From Symsagittifera roscoffensis (taxonomy: Eukaryota; Xenacoelomorpha; Acoela; Convolutidae): 64,000 nt of DNA. The position numbers and the translations under genes were made by a program. The notes beneath the pieces are model-generated. The model ran no database searches, had not been told where the DNA came from, and worked only from the letters and a program-made list of their open reading frames with translations. The stretch is from positions 56,249,970-56,313,969 of the forward strand of contig NC_087062.1 of assembly GCF_963678635.1 (NCBI RefSeq), in the 5' to 3' direction. Positions 11,732-24,000 of the stretch are shown piece by piece (the stretch's first letter is position 1; every line of letters begins with the position of its first letter).

Positions 11732-13141
11732 TTATGTTCCCACTATTAATATCCTAAATAGCAAAATACGTATAAAGGATAAATATACAATAATGAAAAA
11801 CACATCACTTACACTCTTTCAAAGACAAAATAATCAACCTCCGTTTTTCCCCAAATTTTACCTTATACATAACCAAGAAGGAAAACACCTGAAACCACTA
11901 GCAGGATATGTATACAACTTCTCAATAAATCAAGTCCACCAATACAATATGAAACAAAACAAACAACGACTATACATGTTGGACCTCGAATTCAAGCCAT
12001 TTCATAAGTTTTTTTCGATTAACAATCTCGTCGATTGAACACACAAAAAATAAAAATTCAGTTATGATTTCTGTACAAGTATAGAAAAATTCTCCATATA
12101 AAATCACATACCTCAGGACTTTTATGTTATTGCGAAAAAAAAGCAACAATTTCTCCAACAAAAGAAATAGCATATAGAGTAAATAATATATTGAAATTAT
12201 TAGATATAAGCCAATCAACAATTCTTAATGAAGAATTATCAATTATTAGTATAATAAGTGATCGAAAACAAAACCCAGACTCATTTTAATAACATTTTAT
12301 TTTAAACCAACAGTTCAAATATCGAAATATACCACTAAACAACAACAGAAATTTCTTACAATGTTCAACTTTCAACACTCTCAAATTACATAAAAAAAAT
12401 TTGAACAATTAGCTGAATTACTACTTAAATACCCGATGGTTTACGCAACTTTCAAAAAACAATGAGCGTAAAATTCCAATCCAATTCCAAGATAAAGTCA
12501 ATCGATTACTAGACATATTAGAAGAATGCGAAATCATTTCTCCAGTAAAGAATGAAGAACAACCACAAGGTAACACATTCATAAATCCCGTGTTTATTCT
12601 AGCTAAATGAGAATCTTTAAAAACCGTTCTACACGCTAGATACTTCAATTCCTTCATTGATGAGTCTAAATGTAATTGACCCATAGAACCAATTCAAGTA
12701 CTTCTCACAAAAACAATTTGAAATTTTTTTTACAACAGATAGAGTGAAAAGCGCATACAATCAAATGTCACTAGATGAACCACCACGACGCTTAACATCA
12801 TTCGTTATTGGAAATCAACAATACGATTTTAATAGACTTTTCAATGGAATTCCATGGGACCAGCAGCCTTTTCAGCATTTACGAGTAAAATTTTTCGACC
12901 ACTCATTCTCAGTAAAATTGTCATAACCTATTTAACGAATTGTTTCATCTATTGGATAAAAACCACCGAATACTACTTAAAAAAACATGAAAGCAGCCCT
13001 AGACAATTCACTTTTTTTCCTCAATCGTGTAAAATTCTTTGGATATTTTATTGAAGGAAATACAATCACTCCATTAAAATTTCGCATAGAAGCAATCCTA
13101 AAACTTCCATTAAAAAAAAGAAAGTCCAAGAATTTTTCGGA

Positions 13142-13528
13142 ATGCTAAATTTTTTAAGTAATTACGTCTATAAAATGCAATTATATTTAAGTCCATATTT
13201 TAAAATTCTCAGACAACAAAATAATTTTGAATGGACAACAGATCATCCAAAAAGATTTGAAGAAACAAAAACACTCTTCACTGAACAAATATCAAATACT
13301 ATTCCAGATCCAGACCAACCATTTTATGCTATGTGCGACGCCTCCAATTTCGGCATCGGCTCAGGATTATTACAACCACACAATGGAAAAAATAAAATGA
13401 ATTTTGTTTCAGCAAACTCAAGACTATTTACACAAGCTGAACTTAGACTCTCTTCCTTTATGAGAGAATGCACAGCTAAAAAAATGCCATTTCATCACAT
13501 AAATCATCACATTATGCCATCTATATAA
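13142..13528 (+). pseudogene. RT connection / RNase H fragment (gypsy)
   Basis: This is the near-identical partner of 497-883. It contains PFYAMCDASNFGIGSGLLQ and RLFTQAELRLSSFMREC, then fuses by deletion to downstream pol sequence. Differences from 497-883 are few (for example Gly for Ala in the GSGLLQ stretch), in keeping with a recent segmental duplication rather than independent insertion. Confidence 0.8.
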
Positions 13529-14511
13529 CATTAAACACAAACCACGAACGTCTCATAACCCATGGACTAATGGTTCAGTAAAAGGAATGAACCGTTCCTT
13601 ACAAGAGTACCTCAGATGTATCATAAATAAAATGATACAAAATACACTGAATTGTCAACAGATGTAAATTTATTCCGTTTAGCTTATAATTCACAGATAA
13701 CAACAATCCTAGGACTATCACCTTATGATACGGTTTTCAGTCAAAAGCCACAAAAACCAATGAAGTTCGCAGCCAACTCTTCAAAAATACACAAGGTTAA
13801 TGCCAACCTACAAAAGAATCAATTTGTTTTATTTACCATTACACACGCACGATGAAGATCACTTTGATCGTCCACAAATCTTGAAATTAGCTTCCTGCAC
13901 ACATACCGAATGGATTTTAAATAGAAATAAAAAACACAATGAAGGTTATCAGAAAATAGCCAAAAAAACTTTTACTAAGACAGAATGTTCAATCACATAT
14001 AAATTCACGATTCACACCAGCTACAAACCTAAAAATTGGAACATTTGTCCCAATAGTTCAACACAGAAAAATTCTTTTACCATATTACACAAAAGAACAT
14101 GCTCTTCGCGAACTAACGCAGTTATACTCCTTTACAGGACTCAAAGCTGTCCTCGACCCGACTGAAAATTAAAAAGACCCGACTACAATCTCAAGAAATA
14201 AGCAAAAAACAAATACCTCAAAAACAAAGAAAAAATCAAAAATCAGAAGAAAAAATTTTTATCACAAGAAACAAAAAAATCTCAACAACGAAAATCATCA
14301 CGACTCAGAAATCAACCACGAAAAGATTACAAAACTTTCATTCCACAATCTAGAAATTTAAAGAAAGTTGAAGTTTAAAAACCCCTTTCTAATTAATTAA
14401 TCATGATTAACTAATGCTTAAATACTGCGATGAACATCCAGATTTTACTATAAATTATTTCGACGCTTCGGATGCAATTGCCCGCCGTGGTTATAGGTTT
14501 TGAGCGAAACT

Positions 14512-14712
14512 CGGATCTACTTAACAATCTCCCCCCTTGTTGTATTTACTAACGAATCTCCACCCCTGTAAATGAAAACACTAAATTTGCACTACAGCAT
14601 TGTATGTAAATTTGATTTTTGCTGCTTTCTGATTGGTCGGAAGTTCGCTGCAAGTAATCCTATTAACGATTTCCTCCCCTTTCTTTAAAGGGGGATTGTT
14701 AAGTAGATCCCG
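14512..14712. repeat. About 200-bp terminal-inverted-repeat element, FMO 5' flank (copy 2)
   Basis: The left arm (14512-14536) and right arm (14687-14712) are complementary over about 24 bases with one single-base offset; the core is ATCTACTTAACAATC. The motif TTAACRATYTCC-CCCC recurs inside, at about 14549 and 14663, in direct orientation. It lies about 325-525 bp upstream of the FMO ATG. It could be a MITE or a structured promoter element. A GATTGGTCGG (inverted CCAAT) at about 14630 lies inside it. Confidence 0.55.
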
Positions 14713-15036
14713 TAACTCTGCTTTATGAACTTTCGACGTTATGTTTATTTCAGTTTTAATTTCCGTTAATTTCTGGACAGTTGCTCTTTTTAATTAATTC
14801 TGTCTGTTCGAACTTTTTGCTACTCTCTATACAACACTGTTTTTTACCTGATAATAAACTTCTGCAGTGACATTCATCTCTCAAGCTTTTTAGTTCGAAC
14901 CAGCGGCTCGAAGGTCAAATTTAAGCTGGTATGTCAAATTTGTTTTGTTTCTTAGTGTTAGTTTCGCAATTTGTTACCATAAAACTTTCACTTTAGCGAG
15001 AATTTCCAAATACTGCAAAGCGATACTGATCACTGA

Positions 15037-18000
15037 ATGGCTGCCCTTGGTACTAAGACTCGTGTCTGTGTGATCGGAGCGGGTCCTGGGGGAATCACTA
15101 CCCTCAGAGCCTTGCAGGCCCATCTGGACGAAAACTTATTCCAAGTTGTGTGCTTCGAAAGATATGATCGCATAGGGGGCATCTGGAACTTCAGGTTTGC
15201 GAATTAACAGTGCAAATTAGATGCATTCAATTAAAAATTTTCACGAGGAACGCAGTCTAAATTTCAAGTTTAAATTAGGAATTTCTCAAGTTAAAAATTT
15301 TTTCTTGCATATTTATTTGTAAGATGTTGGGGCAGTCTTTATAAGAGACACGTTTATAGACTTTAGTTGTTCAAAACGTACCGTTAACCATGCTCCTTAC
15401 ATGAATTCAAGCAATATTTTGACCCAAAAACAAACCAAAGCTGTTGCAGTCTTATGTGCGTAGATATCGTAGCTTTTGGATGCAGACACATAGTTTTCGA
15501 ATTCAAAAAAAATCATATTAGAAACGTTTTTTTTTGTATAAGAAATATGCCATCAGTGGCTTCTTAGAGGAACTATTGAGCCCTCTTTGCCCCTTTTTTG
15601 ATACAGCTTGCAATTCAGTTGGGCGAAGAAAAAAGTTGAAAAACAATAGGTTTTTTTTGTGATTTTGCAGAGCCAAGGAAGGAGTGGAAGAGGATGGGCT
15701 TGAGGTGCACAGCGGAATGTACTACAGCCTCATCAGCAATGGTCCCAAGGAAGCCCAGGAAATACCAGACCACCTGTTCCCTCTTTCTGATCCAGACCTC
15801 ACTGGTGAGTTGATCTGAGTTCGAATTGAACAAGAAACTTTTTTTTTGAACCTCTTGCAATAATGGGACCTTTTCCACCAAATGCTGCATGTTGAGCGCC
15901 GCCAACTCTCATTTCAATTTCTCATTAAATATAACGGCAGTGAAAGAAATTGCGATTGAAAAATTGCTTTATAGAAATTTGCAACCCTTGGTTAAGGCAT
16001 TCTCCAAACTATTGTTTGCCTTCTTTGGCCCCTGATTGGATAAAAAGCATGCTCCGATCGTCAACTCTGCTCCGATCGTCAAAACTTATTTTGAAAGGGG
16101 GCTGAAAACTACACTTATCCATTCCGTTGAATGTATCTCAGTTTCATCCCAGCCCTTCGAAACTGATCTACTTTTTAGAATAGTGACTTAGTTCATCATT
16201 CTAGTTGTCTAAATAAGACGCGGCATTCACTGATCGCTGACTTTAATTAAGAGTTAAAATAAATCAATGGCCTTGTTGTTCCGACTTTCGATACGAAAGT
16301 AACGGAATATTTGTGCTCGGGGTTTTGTTTTTTTTCTTCGGACAAATTTTGACTTTTTAACTAGCCATTTTTGACGGAATTTTTTATATCATTCGAAAGG
16401 TATTGTTGTCCTGAGCTCGAATTTGAAAAGATATTTCACCTGTGATCATTTTTCATAAAGTGACGGGGGTTTAAAGATAGGCGATTTGGCCAATTTGGGA
16501 CAATTAACGCGCGATATATTTTGCGCTATTAACCTGTAAGCGGAGAGCTAATCCGTGTTAGAAATCGTTCCAAATTGGTTGCAAATAGCCTTTTTGCTAT
16601 AATCGATTTGTTACAAGGAGCGAAATCTATCCTTTTGTACTTTATATGGCGTGTGGGGGGGATGATTTTCATCAAAAAAATTCAAATTTTAAGAATCTTT
16701 TTTTTTTCATTTTGTTTTATTTCATTTAATTTTTCCATATTATTACTGCTCCATAGACCTTAAGAGGCAGTCGGATTATTCAGGGCCTCGCCCTGGTACG
16801 AGTAGTCTTGTTTTTTTATTTACTTTCTAAGAGAGGAAGTAGAAAAGACCATATTTTCCTAGCTAGCCTTTTTTCCGGCGTTCTTAAGACTTAGCTAGTC
16901 TAACAGAATACGCTTAAAATGATCTTGCACAGTTATCTTTTAATTATAAGATGCAAAAACTATCATCTTCAGAGGCATCTCAATAAGTTAATTGCGTAGC
17001 TGCTTGATTGTAAAGAAACTTATCAAACAATACTGCTCGTATCAGGGCAAACAATTGATTGCCCCGTTTTCTATTTCAAGTATCAGAAGAAAATTTTGAT
17101 TAAAAAAAAAACAAAGTTCAAATACATTAAATTTGTTTTTTTGTATATTTCCCCACTCTTAAAAGCAAGATGAGATGCATTCCATGTAGTAAAGTGTTAC
17201 TTGAACCAAATATTTTGCTTCAATACAGATTGAAACAGCTTCTAAGTTAGGTTAAGCTGCCGCTTTCAACCCTGGTGAGCGCGCTATAGTTATCCCGAAC
17301 TGACCAACTTGACAACTATCAAACCCTTTATTGGCCAAAAATCATCAACAGTTTTGAGCTCATGACATCAGTTTTATATATTTGAAATCAAAGCATCAAA
17401 ACTATTAGACTGTAAGTTTTTTTAAAACAAATGATAATTGAAAAGGTTTGATTCAAGGAAACCACCCCGAGCAAAGACTTGTTTTCACAAGGAACTCACA
17501 GCTTACTTTTTTTGCAATTAACTTGCAACGAATGCTCCAATTCAGAATTAATCGGTTAGAACGTTTTCCTGATACTGACAAAATGACAAAAAAGCTCTGT
17601 CATAGTATCTAAATTTAGTTCATGTTTCAATTCGAGTTGTGTTATCTATTTTAATCATCTGTCTGGCGCTAACCGGTATTTAACCTTCGGAGTGTCTGTC
17701 ACCTTCGGATGACAGCTATTCTATTGTCTCCGACTTACTTTATGAAATACGGTTGCTTAACAAACGGAATTTAATTAACACTTCGAAACCGTCTTTTCAC
17801 ATGGCGCAGCCAACAGGCCAAAGTGGGGGGAAAAACCCACTGGGAATTACATCGTTTTGGCCCTCGACGTTTGCAGAACCACCGATGCTATGGGAGTTTT
17901 GGTTCAATCGATTTCAATGGGGGATGGTGGCAAAACACAGTTTAAATCCTAGGAATTTCTATTATGCCAGTACGTTAACTGCAGCGCAGATTACAGATTT

Positions 18001-21000
18001 ACCAGAGGAGGTAGACGGGAAGAATCGCCTAGCTTCGGAACAAGTGCTTATCTCCAACTTGTACTTGTGTCTGGGGGAGAAAGGACAGGATGAGCTGCAT
18101 AAGAGAAAACCACACCTGGACTTATCTGCAACAAGGTATTCTCGAGTTTTGGATACCATTGAAACCGAATTTAGAAATGAACGAAACGAAACGTACGAGA
18201 CATTCCAACTCTTGGCACGGAAGCAACAAATAGGAGAATCGCTAGAACAGTTCCACTCAGTGTTGAGCGGGTTGGCCGCTAGATGTAATTTTGGAGCATT
18301 GGAGACCAGGATTTTGCGGGATGTGTTCATCGTCAACATGAACAATAGGGAGGCCCAAAATGAGTTATGCCGCTCGACGAAGACGCCAGAGGAGGTGTAC
18401 CGTATTGCACGGTCATACGAACGCGGATATAAATATGCAAAGTCATACGGATCGATAACCGGGGGAGGAACCAGTGGCACTACCGGTGGAGCTGGAGCAT
18501 TCCAAATCAAGACGGAACCAGTGGGGGCCATTCGAGGAGGTTACAGAAACAACAGATCGCGGGGCCGTGGATCATTCAGGGGGCAATTATTATCGACCGT
18601 GTAAAGTTACTTTGCTTCCTTTTTGTTCTAATCACCTCATAGGAATAAAATAAAGCACGCACGGAGAATTTGTTTTGCTTAAAATGATTTTGAATACCTC
18701 ATAAAAAATCAGAAGTGTAAGAAGTTAGTGTTGTGGTGCCTAAAAATTATTTCAGTCTTAGTTTTGATTCTAAAAAAAAGAAAAACAAGAAACAAGGTCT
18801 CAATGTTGAAAAATGGACTTTTTAGTATTTTCCGCTCTTCATCAGTTTTTTACACATTGGGTGATTTTGTAACTTTGTTTCGGTTTCTGAGATTTAGCTG
18901 AAATGGTTTTTGAGCAATAACACATTCAATTTTCAGTTACATGGTTTTGCAGTCCGAGCCATAATTATTTCCCAAAATGGAGCCGTCAAAATATAAATTT
19001 CAATAGTTTTGCTGGAATCAGTCAGCTGAACTTGACAATTATCAAAGCTTTTTGGTCATAAAAATTAAGTTAGATTTTGAGCTCATGACATTCGTTTTTT
19101 TTAAAATTTTGAGCTAAAATTTTTCTAACTGTAAGATCTTTTGCTAGTTGGAGAGATTTGTCTTGCAATAAAAACAACCTCGAGAAATTATTGTTTTTAC
19201 AGGGAACTCACTGCGTAGTATTTTTGCGGTTTATAAGGAATTTTTCAAGTTGAAATAATTAGCTTAGAATTTTTTCCTGAAAATTAAAAAATTATAACAA
19301 AAGTTGTCCGCTCAAGTTTTATCGACCGTGTAAAAAACTTCATTTTGTTTTTGTTCTGACCACCTCTTAGGGCTTAGAAGGAATAATTGTAGAGGATTTG
19401 TTTTGTTTTTGACAGTTTTGACTACCTCGCAAAATCAGAGGTGTAAAAAGTAAGTGTTGTAGTGCCTTAAAACTTTTTTGGTTAAGCTTTAATTTTCTAT
19501 TGATTCTTAAAACCTACTCATTTAGAGTTTTTGCCGCCTAAATTAGTACAAAAATCATGGTTTTAATTTTTCAGATTTTAAAAAAAAAACTTTATTTTGA
19601 ATCTTTTTTGCTTTATTTTTGTTAACTAATTTTTTTCAAGGTTGAGTTATAAAATACCGGCTGATATGGTACTTCGAGGTAATTTTACAAAACAAGCTTG
19701 TGTTTGGTTATCAGATTACTTTAAAGAAAGGGATTTACAACGTTTTTTGAAATCTAAAATGAAACTAGAGATCTTTTGAATGCAATCAAAATCTTACCCT
19801 CAAAACGGGTCAACTGATTGGGTTCAAAATTAGGAATTGAAACAGGATAATTTGACGTAAAAGAAACTACTATTGAATTTGTTTCACTCCCTAATTTTAA
19901 ACTAAATCTGCTGCCCCGTTTGAGGGTAAGTTTTTGGTGTGAGTTTTTGAAAAATGAAAGGCAGAAAAAAAGCCGGATCAATTTTCAGAAATTTTTATCA
20001 TCATTTTTTGTCCAAATTTCAACGAATTTGAGAGAAACAAGTCTGAAAAATTGATTTCTTCTCATCCGATTATTTCAAATCAGCACTATAGAACCGTAAT
20101 AGCATGCGCGAGCAAAACACAATCCAACTGTATAAAATATATTATTGGAATTTTGCAAAAATTTGCTGCCTATTGCAAAAAGGAAGCCTCAAGTCGCTCA
20201 AGTCATCGATAGTCTAGTCACCATTGACGAGTTGTGTTTCTTCCTTCTCTATAAAAAATTTGTTGAATTTCAAGCGGAATACTTTAACGATGAATTGGTT
20301 GTCTGATCAGCACTTTCTGTGCAAACTGTTACAGTCCAGAAAACAATGAGAAAAACGATTACCGGATGTTGTGACAGTCACATATGATAAATACATCGCA
20401 ATAGTTAATGCAAAGAAATTATGAAACTGCCTCATCGAGTAATTTTTTAGGTACATGATTTTGCGTGAAAAAATACAGTCCAGGCCAAAGTTATTTCTCG
20501 TTTATTAAATGAGGCCGTCGGAATAAAAGTTTTAAAGTTCCTGAAGCAAATCTGCTAGAGTAAATCAGACAAAAGCAAAAGCTGAACCAAAATATGCTAA
20601 ATTCAATAACTTTGTTTCAAGGGAAAAAATTACCTCTCGCTATGCTTTTTTTGACCATTTTGTGAAAATATTTTTATAAACACTGCAGGTTGTTTCAACC
20701 AAAAAAGCTTTACCATTTGAAACAAGTTCTTAGATTTTTTTAAATTTGGTGAAAAGTTTTTATTGGCAATTTTGGACTTTCTTTGGCACTTACTAAAATC
20801 GAAACAAATTTTGAAACAAGTGTTTTGACTAACACAAACGCGAAAAATTTCTTTTTGTTTTCAGCGCAAATAACTACTAAAAGGGATTCAGCGTGTTATA
20901 TTCAAACCTTTTCAATGTTACCTGAATTTGCGAATAAAGCACACAAGAACCCGAAGTACTTCTGGCAGTCGGAGCACTAAAGCTCATTTCTAGGGCAAGT

Positions 21001-24000
21001 GTTGGAGGACTGAATATATTATATATGTATCAATCGTTATCAGAAAATTTGACTGATACAACATTATGTTTCTCATGTGTCCTTTTAAGATCTCACTTCA
21101 AAAAATGACATCGCTTCGATTTCGAAAAGTGGTTCTTTTTTGCATGTTTACGAGTGTTTGCAAAAGGACGTGTCATTGGAACAGCAGGTGCTACTTTCAC
21201 AGTCGCTTTCCTCCTTTATCTTTTGTTTTTGCTGTTTTTAAGTTTCCATTAAATTAGCCTTCTAATTTTCGGCTCAACTGAAAAACGCTTTTCACATGAC
21301 TATTCACTTAATTAATCAATTTCAGTTTTTGGTCAAAAATGCTTGGCAACAATTGGTTATGGCAGCCAAAAACTTTCATTTCAGGCTATCATTCTTTCCC
21401 CGATCGTGTCTACTACCTGAAATATTTCAATGAATACGTGGAAAAGTACGGGCTGGCCAAGTACATCCGATTCAACAGCTGGGTGGATTGGGTCAAGTAT
21501 GACTCAGCTTCGGGTAAGTTTGAAGTCACCAGTCGGGATCTGAAAGCGAAAGAGACGAGAGACAAAGAGCCGTTCGATTACGTCATTGTGGCCACGGGAC
21601 ACTTCAATTACCCAAACATGATTTCTTTCCCGGGACAAGATTCGTTCACTGGGCAGATAATCCACTCAAAACAGTTCTTGGATGCAAACAGGTTTAAAGG
21701 TGAGACGTAGGTTTAAAAGAACATTTTTAAAAACATGGGAGAGGGTGGGGTGATTGCTCAATTCATCCCAAATTTAACACCTCTTCTCCGGTGACGCAGC
21801 GGGATGTTTTTGCACGGTAGTCAGTGTTCGATATAGGTCACCACATTTCGGGACTTATCTGAAGTTTTATACGTTATGGTACACCACGAAATCTATAGAT
21901 AATAAGACGCAAGCTATGTGAGACAGATTGAAAACGCTAAATTTTCCTTCTCCGTTATTTTTCCGATCATTTAAAAAATGGGGAGGAACTTTGTATTCGG
22001 GTGTTTAGGTTTTTCTTTTTGTTTTTCACGCAAAATCAAGTACCACAGAAAAGCATCACACTGGGTTGAGTGATTTATCATATTAAAACACTTTCAGTCA
22101 TAATTCAAACCAATTGAAAAAATGTCCAAAAATTTTTCCCAGTGTTGAGAAAAAATTGGTTTGAAAGTTTTGACTTTTTTTCTTAATTCAAGCGAACCAA
22201 GCAAGCAATTAGGCTTACAACAGCTGAATTACGCCTAACTTAAGATCATATAATTTAATTTATAAGCTAGTAAACTAATTTGTGGAGTTTTTTAGCTTCA
22301 TTTCAGAAACCAAAGTTTTTTTCTAGTCATATTTCTGCAAAATTTTTTGTCCAATTTGCTTATATTACTATCACTGTCTAATGTGCCTAAATTATATTTT
22401 TACGTCAGGTCTCTATTTACTACACCAAGCAATAAAGCTACACTATTTTGAAAAAAAAACTTTTTAAACCGTAGTTTTCTAAAGACCATGGTCGGAACAT
22501 TTTGTGCTACTTGCACAGTAACCGACTATCCTTGTTAATTTGGTTAATAGTTTGATGAGCAGATCGACTGAGCTTGTTGGTTTTGCTTCCAAATTACCGC
22601 TGCTATTATATTACTTGATAAAACTGAGAGTTGTATCTCATCACTTTCGATGATTGTATCTCTATTGGGACAAGAGCAAGGTAATATGCTGCGCCTAAAA
22701 CGGTGTGAGGATGAGGGGTGTTCGAATGACGTCCCGGAACAATAGAACTGTTTATTTGTGCGTACTCGGAATTACGAGTGTTAAACTGTTTTGAATGTAA
22801 CACTCTTAGGCAAACGAATCGTGACTGTCGGGTCCTCTTACTCGGCCGAGGATATGGCACTGCAGGCGGTGAAGTCTGGTGCCGAACGTGTGTCCATGTC
22901 TCACAGAACACGACCCATTGACACTAGGAGCTGGCCAGAAGGAATAGACCAGAAAGCATATATTAAGGAAATGGAAGGAAGCACTGTTAGGTTTGTATGA
23001 GGTGTTCGACTCTGGAGCGGTTGTTTTTTTTTGAAACAATTGTATACGAAATTGTTTAGGTTTATGGATGGAACTGAAGGCGAGTATGACGTCATAATTC
23101 TGTGCACGGGGTACCTGATCAAATTCCCGTTCCTGGACAGTGACATCCGACTGGAGTGCAGCAACCGCATGGCGCCACCGCTCTACATGCAGGTTCATAG
23201 TACATATTTGAACAAACTCTGCATCTACGAAAACTTAAAAACTTTTTAGTCGCGCCGGTGTTGAATTTTTTTACGACGCGGCGTTTTTCTCAATTGTAAC
23301 AGTATTAAATGTGCGAGTTTCGGTCGCCGCATTATAGACTGCTTAAAAACATGACGTGGCGAACTTCGATCTCTTGTAACAAGAGAAATATGCTGCTTTT
23401 AAAGCCTAGGTTTTCTAGAAAAACTTATTACAGACATTTTTGGTTGTTTTAATTTAAACTATAAACTTGAGTTATAAGAAAGACTCGCCAAAATAATGAT
23501 TGAATTGATTGTTGTGAGTTTTGAGAATCAAATGTTTTTTTTACTAGATCGTTCACCCTCGCAACCCTAAAGTGTTCTACATTGGGATGCAGGACCAGTT
23601 CTATTCGTTCCCCATGTTCTGGCTGCACGGACACTTTTCCGCAAAAGTGATCAAAGGTAAATTATACTTCTTCTGATCTACTTGTTCTTGCTTGTTCCGA
23701 CCACTGAAAGTGAGGAGAAACTTTGCAGTCGGGTGTGTTTTAGTTTTGTTTTTCTTTTTTGTACGTGTTTTCCACGCAAAATCAGGTACGATAAATAATC
23801 CTCGGAAGTGATCATGTGATATATTATATTAAAGCCCTTGCAGTCGTGTTATGAAAAACTGGTTTTAATTGTTTTTGGACTAATTTTGACCAAATTAAGC
23901 GAGCGAGCAGGCTTATTTTACCTAAATAAGGCGTAAAAAATTTGGTTTCTCCAGGAATATTATCAAAAACTTAGCAAAACTTTGGAAAAAGTCCGTTTAA

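Larger units (their letters stand above)
11112..14412 (+). mobile_element. Decayed Ty3/gypsy copy with integrase-core deletion
   Basis: A third head-to-tail member. Order: leader (11112-11430, matching 8280-8600), protease (11432-11731), conserved spacer (11793-12038), RT N-terminus (12200-12700), RT palm (12744-12926), thumb/connection to RNase H (13142-13495), then a deletion joint straight into distal integrase/C-terminus (13500-14165) and the 3' tail to about 14412. The part from 12646 on is the downstream copy of the segmental duplication. Reading frames are broken throughout. Its end is defined by loss of similarity to the 8132 boundary after CTAATTAATTA. Confidence 0.8.

Noticed and set aside
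17962-18531. 189-codon open stretch on the - strand
   Set aside because: Antisense shadow of the captured gag frame.
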